Assembly (NCBI RefSeq): GCF_015553355.1
Contig: NZ_JADNGN010000001.1
Span: 137,388 to 201,387, forward strand
DNA from: Collinsella aerofaciens
Lineage (GTDB): Bacteria; Actinomycetota; Coriobacteriia; Coriobacteriales; Coriobacteriaceae
Direction of reading: 5' to 3'
DNA: 64,000 bases
Position numbers and translations under genes: made by a program. Within the stretch, counting starts at the first letter, position 1, and every line of letters starts with the position of its first letter. The notes under the pieces were generated by a model. That model worked only from the letters and a program-made list of their open reading frames with translations, was not told the origin of the DNA and searched no databases. Below are positions 24,999 through 31,864 of this stretch, one piece after another.

Positions 24999-26390
24999 TT
25001 ATTTCCGCTCGCACATCTCGGCAAACGAAATCAGCTTGGCATCTCCCCTGCTCGCCGCAGCTTCCTGACATCCTTGCGTAAAGCCACGCTTCGAAAAGAT
25101 CACGTAGCTTTTATGCTGCCGCCTAAAGAGCTCGCTTCGGTACACGAGCTTTTCCAGAACATCCTCGCCTACCGGTTCATTGCGCCATTTGCACTCCGCA
25201 AACAGCGCATCGCCCTCGCCATCGTCAACAATCAAGTCGATTTCTTCCTGCGTATGCGTACGATTATCCGTCCCCCACCAGCGCCCGACGCTCGCCGGAA
25301 CCACATCGAGCTGGCCCGCCCGCGCGAGTTCGTACACGTATTGTCTGCATATGAGCTCAAAGACCGTACCCATGTAATCCGATACGTACGGCTCAATGCG
25401 CTTATACGCCATCTCGGCCATATCGTTTTGAATCAGCCCGATGTTCTGCGGAACAAACTTGTACCAGAACCTAAACATCTGATCGCTCAGCAGATACACG
25501 GCTCGCTTATTGCTCGTCTCGTTTAGGGGCAGCTCGCGCTCGACAATCCCAAGCGACGCCAGCTTATCCACATAGCTCTTTACGTTGCTCGCAGGGATTC
25601 CCGTAGAGCTCGCAATCTCCGAGATCTTCGAGCGCCCCTGAGCAATTGCTTGCACGATTGCATCATATTGCTCGGGATTGCGGCACTCTTGCAATAGCAG
25701 GTTACTCGGCTCCTCAAAGAGATAGCCCGTAGGAGTAAGAAAAAGACGTTTGATGTTGTCCTTGAGCGGTGCGGCAGGATCGACTTTCTCGATATATGCA
25801 GGAATGCCGCCCGTCATGCCATAGCAAACTGCAGCGTCTTCGCGACCCATGCTCTGCCACAGGCCGAGGGTCGTCATAAAATCGAGCGGCAAGATCTTAA
25901 ACTGGGCCGTACGCCTACCGTATAGTGGGCTCTCGTAGCCCAACACCTGTTCCTCCATAAACGAAAGAGACGAGCCGCACAGGATAAGCATGAGCTTGGT
26001 CTCTTTGTACAAGTGATCGATCTTGTCTTGCAGCAACGAGCTGATCTCGGGATTCGATTGGGCGAGATAGGGATACTCGTCAATCACAACAATCAAACGT
26101 TCCGTGCGAGCCATGGTGGCCAATGCATCGAACGCCTCGTCAAAACTACGAAACGACACGCCTGCAGCACCAACCGAACCCGCAAGTATCGCCTGGCTAA
26201 AGCCGTGCAGGTTTGCCTCTGCATTGGTACGACGAGCTTGAAAGTAAATAGCCCTCTTGCCTTGGATGAACTCTGTGATAAGGCGCGTTTTACCCACGCG
26301 ACGGCGGCCGTAAATCACAGGCATCTCAAAGGAGCCCGTGCCATACAGTCGATTGAGCTCGGACATTTCCGCTGTTCTTCCGATAAACAT
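24999..26390 (-). CDS. AAA ATPase with DUF234-type C-terminal domain
   Basis: The 463-residue protein has an archaeal-type STAND-like ATPase domain: Walker A GRRRVGKT (residues 28-35), Walker B VVIDEYP (101-107), and the GxxxP-like YGMTGGIPAY segment. A winged-helix region (SKISEIASSTGIPASNVKSY) follows, then a nuclease-like end with EEIDLIVDDGE...FAECKWR, a D-E-x-K pattern. Such proteins are of unknown function, sometimes near mobile elements. A perfect 25-bp inverted repeat lies 16 bp before the start codon; repeat units flank both ends. Confidence 0.85.
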   Translation of the reverse strand: MFIGRTAEMSELNRLYGTGSFEMPVIYGRRRVGKTRLITEFIQGKRAIYFQARRTNAEANLHGFSQAILAGSVGAAGVSFRSFDEAFDALATMARTERLIVVIDEYPYLAQSNPEISSLLQDKIDHLYKETKLMLILCGSSLSFMEEQVLGYESPLYGRRTAQFKILPLDFMTTLGLWQSMGREDAAVCYGMTGGIPAYIEKVDPAAPLKDNIKRLFLTPTGYLFEEPSNLLLQECRNPEQYDAIVQAIAQGRSKISEIASSTGIPASNVKSYVDKLASLGIVERELPLNETSNKRAVYLLSDQMFRFWYKFVPQNIGLIQNDMAEMAYKRIEPYVSDYMGTVFELICRQYVYELARAGQLDVVPASVGRWWGTDNRTHTQEEIDLIVDDGEGDALFAECKWRNEPVGEDVLEKLVYRSELFRRQHKSYVIFSKRGFTQGCQEAAASRGDAKLISFAEMCERK

Positions 26391-26405
26391 AGGGCCATCC
26401 TTCCT

Positions 26406-26461
26406 TTACGTTATAGCTAGCTATATTATACCTTCCTATAATATAGCTAGCTATAACGTAA
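26406..26461. repeat. Perfect 25-bp inverted repeat upstream of the ATPase gene
   Basis: The arms 26406-26430 and 26437-26461 are exact reverse complements, spaced by CCTTCC. Each arm contains TAGCTAGCTA, itself a palindrome, and the AT-rich core TATAATATAG. It ends 16 bp before the ATPase ATG, whose GGAAGGA Shine-Dalgarno lies between. It may be an autoregulatory operator or a recombination site. Confidence 0.85.
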
Positions 26462-26516
26462 TTCGACAGGCAGCGCACGCAAAAGGGGCGGTACACCACC
26501 GCACGTGGACCGTTCC

Positions 26517-26808
26517 GGAAAATGCATCCCGTTCTGGAGCCAAAACTGGGCCGTAGTTTCCGCCAAGCATCCCATCCGGAAAGCGTGTCCCGTTCTGAGT
26601 GGCAATTCCGGGACACAGTTTCCGCATGCGGCCCGTTGGGAAAGTTCATCCCGCTCTGAAGGCTCGTTCCGGGATGCAATTTCCGTTTGAGGCCCGATCT
26701 GGAAACGGCATCCCACTCTGAGGCCGAAATCTGGGGTGTAGTTTCCGCTTGAAGGGCTGTCCGGAAAGCGCGTCCCATTCCGAGTGGCAATTCCGGGTCA
26801 CAGTTTCC
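26517..26808. repeat. Array A: five 46-bp hairpin repeats
   Basis: Units start at 26517, 26578, 26639, 26701 and 26763, period 61-62 bp. Each opens GGAAA, has a CATCCC or GTCCC arm, a loop, the matching GGGATG or GGGACAC arm, and closes TTTCC. The linkers of 15-16 bp differ. Open frames across the array are by-products of the repeat. The rest of 26462-27104 holds only a short direct repeat and no gene. Confidence 0.85.
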
Positions 26809-27027
26809 GCAGATACAAGGCGACAGTCCGCCGCCCTTATCACATGCCTTCAAATATGCGATCCAGAAACACAAAACAGCAGATAGAATGCTCTTTTTCA
26901 AAAAGTACACGTCCCGAAACTTACCAAGACTTCATATCCAGTTACCGTTCACGGTCGCCGATTACCGCCCACCGATTCAAACAAGAAATATGTTGCCAAA
27001 AGCAGGTCATCTACCTGCATGGTTAGA

Positions 27028-27049
27028 TTTTGGTCAGCTTTTGGTCAGC
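27028..27049. repeat. 11-bp direct repeat upstream of the AbiEi-like gene
   Basis: TTTTGGTCAGC occurs twice in exact tandem (27028-27038, 27039-27049), 55 bp before the ATG at 27105. It is a candidate operator. Confidence 0.5.
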
Positions 27050-27104
27050 TGAGCGGCAAGTTCCAGCTGATACGTTTTTGCTAACCAAAAGGAGGCGGTA
27101 GCTC

Positions 27105-28103
27105 ATGACCCATTGCAATGACCAGCTCATCGACCAACTGCTCACTCAAGCCGAACAAGAGGGGCGCTGCCTGATTCCCCCGAGCACGGCGATCCGAAAA
27201 GCGCTCCTTCGGCGCACCGGCGGCACGGTTGTCTCGCCCATGCCGGGGTTGTTTGCGCGAAAAACGCGCTGGGATGAACTCAACCGAGCGCAACGCCATT
27301 GCGAAATCCTCCGCGCCCTTGCGATCATCCACCCCGATTGGACGTTCTGCTCGTTTTCGGCCGCCTGTCTGCTGGGGCTCGAGGTCTCGTGGCGACACCT
27401 GAATGTCGTGCATGTCTGCAGTACCACCAAGCCGTCGGCTCGTCCGGGCGCACATATTCAGCGGCACCAGATTGAGCCGGCCGGAGCAAAACGCAGAGCC
27501 GGCATATCGGTAACGCCGCCCATCCAAACGGTTACAGATTGCCTGTTGCAGACCGGTTTTGCCGACGGTATGCCCATTGCCGATTCGGCGATCTCAAAGC
27601 TCGTCCTTGTGCGGGAACAGCTGATGGAGGCCGTCGAGCAACGAGCAACTGCCCGCAATGGTCGCGCGATTCGTACGGCTCTCACAACGCTTCGATATGC
27701 CGACGCCCGCGCCGAGAGCGGCGGGGAATCGGTCGCCCGAGCCGTCATGATCGAGACGGGCTTTGCGCCCGATTGGCTTCAATACGAGCTGACGGACCCC
27801 TTCAATTCGGCCAAGCCCATACGAACGGACTTTGCCTGGGAGCGCCAGGCGCGGGAACTCACGCTGGGCGAGCTCGACGGGCTCATCAAATATACCGACC
27901 AGACCATGCTGGCCGGACGCACCACCGCCGAGGCGCTCGTTGCCGAACGACAGCGCGAGGCGCACCTATCGCTCTACGGTCACCCTCTGCTGCGCTTTAC
28001 CATCAGCGAGGTCCGCTCGGCAGGAGTGCTCGCCAAAAAGCTACAGACGGCAGGCATCCGGCAGACCGCGCTGCCGACATGGCTCAACGAGGTGGACCTG
28101 TAG
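27105..28103 (+). CDS. AbiEi-like protein with endonuclease-like C-terminal domain
   Basis: The 332-residue protein has an N-terminal part resembling AbiEi-type antitoxin/transcription factors (winged-helix-like; PPSTAIRKALLRRTGGTVVS and LARALAIIHPDW-like stretches) and a C-terminal region (about residues 205-275) with SGGESVARAVM, IRTDFAWE and GELDGLIKY, a D...E-x-D...K arrangement of Vsr/restriction-like nucleases. The function is not settled. No AbiEii-type nucleotidyltransferase toxin is adjacent. It stands alone between arrays A and B, with AAGGAGG upstream. Confidence 0.72.
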   Translation: MTHCNDQLIDQLLTQAEQEGRCLIPPSTAIRKALLRRTGGTVVSPMPGLFARKTRWDELNRAQRHCEILRALAIIHPDWTFCSFSAACLLGLEVSWRHLNVVHVCSTTKPSARPGAHIQRHQIEPAGAKRRAGISVTPPIQTVTDCLLQTGFADGMPIADSAISKLVLVREQLMEAVEQRATARNGRAIRTALTTLRYADARAESGGESVARAVMIETGFAPDWLQYELTDPFNSAKPIRTDFAWERQARELTLGELDGLIKYTDQTMLAGRTTAEALVAERQREAHLSLYGHPLLRFTISEVRSAGVLAKKLQTAGIRQTALPTWLNEVDL

Positions 28104-28137
28104 GAGCTGTTGAGCTTATGCCCGCCTGCCCATCAAA

Positions 28138-28461
28138 CTGGGGCACACTTTCCAGTTGGCGGCACCGCGGAAACCATATCTCAGATTGAGTGCTCAGAAT
28201 GGGATGCGCCTTCCATATGGCATACCTAGCGGAAACCGTGTCCCGGAATCAAGGCCCAGAACGGGACACGCTTTCCGGCTGAAGCGCCCAGCGGAAACTG
28301 CATCCCGGAATAGACGCTCAAACTGGGACGCAATTTCCGCTGAGGTTCCATCCGGAAACTGTGTCCCACTCCGAGCGTCAATTCTGGGATGAACTTTCCG
28401 CCAGAGGGTTCAGCCGGAAACGGCATCCCACTCTGAAGCGAAATTCTGGGACGCAGTTTCC
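28138..28461. repeat. Array B: five 46-bp hairpin repeats plus a half unit
   Basis: Units start at 28169, 28231, 28293, 28354 and 28416 with the same GGAAA...TTTCC frame and 61-62 bp period as array A; a lone right half precedes at 28138-28153. In unit 2 the arms CGTGTCCCG and CGGGACACG pair perfectly. The array fills most of the 480-bp gap 28104-28583. Confidence 0.85.
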
Positions 28462-28481
28462 GCATGCGGAGGCGCTCCAAA

Positions 28482-28517
28482 CAAAAGGCCCCGACTCACG
28501 ATGGAGCTGGGGCCAAA
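28482..28517 (-). terminator. Intrinsic terminator after the xanthine dehydrogenase gene
   Basis: On the minus strand GGCCCC pairs with GGGGCC across a 15-nt loop and runs into TTTTGTTT. It ends the long uacT-ssnA-ygfK-ferredoxin-xdh gene run, about 70 bp after the xdh stop codon. Confidence 0.7.
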
Positions 28518-28583
28518 GGTGCAGCATATGCAGTTGATGTTGAGCGCGAACAGCTCGTCAGCAATGACCGTCCGCGCTCTACC

Positions 28584-31361
28584 CTACCCGCGGTGACGGG
28601 CGCGGCTGTACGGCGTATCCACCATGGGCAGATCTGGACGCAGCTTGCCGTCAAACGCGCGATAGGCGTTCTGCACGGCGGGCGCCGTGGGGATCGTTGC
28701 GATCTCGCCGATGCCCTTGCCGCCGTATGCCACGGGCAGCAGCTCGTCCTTCTCCACGTAGATGGCGTGGATATCCGGAATCTCGGGCGCACGGAACAGC
28801 CCGAGCGTACCGTACCTTGCCTGGGGTACGCAGTCCTTGAGCAGCCAGTCCTCGGTAAGCGCATAGCCCATCCCCATGAGCACGCCGCCTTCGATCTGAC
28901 CCTGGATGGAGATGGGGTTGACCACCTTGCCGGAATCGTGCGCAGCATAGACCTCGCTCACGCGGCCGTCATCATCCAGAATGACCACATGCGTGGCAAA
29001 ACCGTAGCAGATGTGGCTCTTGGGATTGGGAACGTCGGCACCCAGTTTGTCGGTCGGCTCCAGGTACACGTAGCCAAACTCGCGGCCCTCGAGCGCCTTG
29101 ATGGCAGCCGCGGGATCCTGAGGATGCATACCCTGGCCGGCAACGAGTTCCTGTGCGCGCAGCTGATAGGCGCGACCGTCGTCGTACTCGATCTTGACGC
29201 CATCACCATGCGCACTCACAGGAGCCTCGGGTGCGGACTTGCCGGCCTCGATGTCAAGCATGGCATCGCGCAGCAGGAAGGCGGCGCCGCGCACGGCCTC
29301 GCCGGTCACGACCGTCTGACGCGAGCCAGACGTGGTGCCGGAGTCGGGTGCGTTCTCGGTGGAGCACTCGCCATTGGCAATGCAGCTCAGCGGCAGACCG
29401 CAGGCCTCGGCAACGTCCTGCAAAAAGACGGTGTTGCAGCCTTGGCCGATGTCGGACGTGGCGGCGTAGACCACGGCGCGGCCATCCTCGACGCGAATCT
29501 TGCAGCGGCCGGCATCGGGCAGGCCCACGCCCACACCGGCGTTCTTCATGGCGCAGGCGATACCGGCGTGTCCGGGATGCGCGTAGTAGGCATCCTTGAC
29601 CTCGAGCAGCGTCTCCTTAAGCGCCGTGGAGCAGTCGGCAATCTGGCCGTTGGGCAGAACCTCGCCCGGCTCGATAGCGTTACGGTAGCGAATCTCCCAC
29701 GGATCCAGGCCGACTTTCTCGGCCAGCAGGTCGATCAGGCTCTCGAGCGCAAACTCGGACTGGCACACGCCAAAGCCTCGGTACGCGCCGGCGGGCGGGT
29801 TGTTGGTGTAGTAGCCAAAGCCGCGGATGTCGGTGTTCTGGTACTTGTAAGGGCCAACGGCATGCGTGCAGGCGCGCTCGAGCACCGGACCGCACAGCGA
29901 CGCGTAGGCGCCGGTGTCAAAGTTGATCTCGCAGTCCAGACCGGTAAAGTTGCCCTCGGCGTCGCAACCCAACGTAAAGGTGCCGTCCATGGCATGACGC
30001 TTGGGATGGAACGCGAGCGACTCGGCACGTGTAAGCTTGCACTTCACAGGACGCTGGAACTTATATGCGGCGAGCGCAGCCAGGTGCTGGATGGACACGT
30101 CTTCCTTGCCGCCAAAGCCGCCGCCCACGAGCATGGTCTCGACGACCACGCGCTCGGGTTCGTTATCCCAGCCAAACATGTGGGCACACTCTTTGCGCGT
30201 GTCGTAGGCACCCTGGTCGGTCGATTGCACCTTGACGCCGTTCTTGTACGGGAAGGCGACGGCGCACTCGGGCTCCAAGAAGGCATGCTCGGTAAAGGGC
30301 GTGGTAAAGCGCTGCGTCACGGTAAACGCGCTCTCTGCCAGCGCCTTGGCGGCATCGCCGCGCGTCACGTGACGGCTCTGGCACACGTTGTCCTTGAGCT
30401 CCACCGTGTTGCCAAAGGCAAAGAAGCTGTCGTGCAGGCGCGGTGCGTCGGCGGCCTTGGCCTCGGCGATGTTGCGCACAGGCTCCAGAGGCTCGTAATC
30501 GATCTTGACGAGCTTATTGGCCTTCTCGAGCGTCGCCTCGTCCTCAGCGACCACCAGCACAATGGCATCGCCCACGCAGCGGGTGATATCACCTTGGGCG
30601 ATCATGACGTCCCAGTCCTGGATAAGGTGGCCGACCTGGTTGACCGGCACGTCCTCGGCGCGCAGGATGCCCACCACACCGGGCAGGGCCTCGGCCTTGG
30701 AGGTATCGATGGAGAGCACACGGGCGCGCGGATACTTGGAGCGCACGGCGCTGGCATAGGTCAGGCCCGGCTGATCGAGCTCGTCGATGTCGTCGGGATA
30801 CTTGCCCTCGCCGAGCACCTTCTTGCGCACGTCGATGCGGAAGGCTCGCTTGCCCACGCCGTAGTCATCGCCGCGCTCCAGATCCTCGTCGATCTGCTTT
30901 TCGCCGCGGAGCACCGCAGCTGCCAGCGAAATGCCCTCGATAATCTTCTTGTAGCCGGTGCAACGGCAGACGTTACCGCGGATGGCGTACTTGATCTGCT
31001 CCTCGGTGGGCTCGGGGTCCTCGGCGATGAGCGCCGCACCCGCCATGACCATGCCGGGGATGCAAAAGCCGCACTGCACGGCGCCCACGGCGCCAAAGGC
31101 GTACACAAAGGCCTCGCGCACGTCCTCGGGCAGGCCCTCGACGGTCACGATGTTGCGACCGGCGGCAAGCGCGGTGGTCAGCACGCACGCCTTGACGGCC
31201 GCACCGTCCACATGGATGGTGCAGGTACCGCACGCGCCCTCGGAGCAGCCGTCCTTGGCGGAATGGATATGCAGGTCGTCGCGCAGGTAGCGCAGCAACG
31301 GTTTGTTTTGGGTCGTCGTGCACTCGACGCCGTTAACGGTAAAAGTGAATTCCTGTGCCAT
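28584..31361 (-). CDS. xdhD: Selenium-dependent-type xanthine dehydrogenase (2Fe-2S plus molybdopterin)
   Basis: The 925-residue protein joins a 2Fe-2S domain (Cys39, 44, 47, 59), a second 2Fe-2S domain (Cys97, 100, 132, 134) and a molybdopterin-binding part with GGGFGGKE, IGQGCNTVF and the catalytic-Glu motif GKGIGEIA near the end. It has no FAD domain, so electrons must pass to a partner, probably the ferredoxin and YgfK. The layout and the linked yqeB/yqeC genes match the selenium-dependent xanthine dehydrogenase group, which acts on purines such as xanthine, hypoxanthine or urate. Selenium would be in the cofactor; no in-frame UGA is present. Confidence 0.9.
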   Translation of the reverse strand: MAQEFTFTVNGVECTTTQNKPLLRYLRDDLHIHSAKDGCSEGACGTCTIHVDGAAVKACVLTTALAAGRNIVTVEGLPEDVREAFVYAFGAVGAVQCGFCIPGMVMAGAALIAEDPEPTEEQIKYAIRGNVCRCTGYKKIIEGISLAAAVLRGEKQIDEDLERGDDYGVGKRAFRIDVRKKVLGEGKYPDDIDELDQPGLTYASAVRSKYPRARVLSIDTSKAEALPGVVGILRAEDVPVNQVGHLIQDWDVMIAQGDITRCVGDAIVLVVAEDEATLEKANKLVKIDYEPLEPVRNIAEAKAADAPRLHDSFFAFGNTVELKDNVCQSRHVTRGDAAKALAESAFTVTQRFTTPFTEHAFLEPECAVAFPYKNGVKVQSTDQGAYDTRKECAHMFGWDNEPERVVVETMLVGGGFGGKEDVSIQHLAALAAYKFQRPVKCKLTRAESLAFHPKRHAMDGTFTLGCDAEGNFTGLDCEINFDTGAYASLCGPVLERACTHAVGPYKYQNTDIRGFGYYTNNPPAGAYRGFGVCQSEFALESLIDLLAEKVGLDPWEIRYRNAIEPGEVLPNGQIADCSTALKETLLEVKDAYYAHPGHAGIACAMKNAGVGVGLPDAGRCKIRVEDGRAVVYAATSDIGQGCNTVFLQDVAEACGLPLSCIANGECSTENAPDSGTTSGSRQTVVTGEAVRGAAFLLRDAMLDIEAGKSAPEAPVSAHGDGVKIEYDDGRAYQLRAQELVAGQGMHPQDPAAAIKALEGREFGYVYLEPTDKLGADVPNPKSHICYGFATHVVILDDDGRVSEVYAAHDSGKVVNPISIQGQIEGGVLMGMGYALTEDWLLKDCVPQARYGTLGLFRAPEIPDIHAIYVEKDELLPVAYGGKGIGEIATIPTAPAVQNAYRAFDGKLRPDLPMVDTPYSRARHRG

Positions 31362-31373
31362 GGTGATTCCCTT

Positions 31374-31853
31374 CTACACGCCGGCGGCAATGCCGGTGCG
31401 GTCGTGGATGGCGCCATGCGGGCAGACGACGGCGCACATGCCGCACGACAGGCAGTCCGCGCCGTCGATATGGGCGCAGTTGTCCTCGATGCGGATAGCG
31501 CCGGCAGGGCACTTTTTGGCGCACATGCCGCAACCGATGCAGCTCGTGTCGCAGATCTTGCGCGCAATGGCGCCCTTATCGGTGTTGTTGCAGCGCACCA
31601 GAATGTTCTGATAGCCGGGAACAAAGGCAATCACGCGCTGTGGACACGCCATGCCGCACAGGCCACAGCCCGTGCACTTGGAGCGATCCACGCGGGCGAT
31701 GCCATCGGCCAACGCAATGGCGCCGTGAGGGCAGGCCGTGACGCAGGCGCCACAGCCAATGCAGCCTTCGCTGCAGCGGGCGTCGCCGCCTGCGGAGGCA
31801 CAACCGCTTCCGCAGGCAACGTAGGCCACGTTATGTTGAATGGATTTAGCCAT
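31374..31853 (-). CDS. Polyferredoxin with four 4Fe-4S motifs
   Basis: The 159-residue protein has four C-x2-C-x2-C-x3-C-P motifs: CIGCGACVTACP, CTGCGLCGMACP, CIGCGMCAKKCP and CLSCGMCAVVCP, so two double-cubane modules. The Cys-rich N-terminus (CGSGCASAGGDARC) resembles that of RnfB-like proteins. It sits 12 bp after ygfK and 12 bp before xdhD, all on one strand, and so is the probable electron carrier between them. It has no membrane segment. Confidence 0.9.
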   Translation of the reverse strand: MAKSIQHNVAYVACGSGCASAGGDARCSEGCIGCGACVTACPHGAIALADGIARVDRSKCTGCGLCGMACPQRVIAFVPGYQNILVRCNNTDKGAIARKICDTSCIGCGMCAKKCPAGAIRIEDNCAHIDGADCLSCGMCAVVCPHGAIHDRTGIAAGV

Positions 31854-31864
31854 AAGAGACTCGC

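Noticed and set aside
26326-26910. Minus-strand frame of about 190 codons over array A
   Set aside because: Its repeated peptide comes from the 46-bp repeats themselves, and it overlaps the ATPase start and the inverted repeat.
26517-28461. CRISPR array
   Set aside because: Repeats are palindromic with 15-16 bp linkers, there are only five units per cluster, and no cas gene is nearby.
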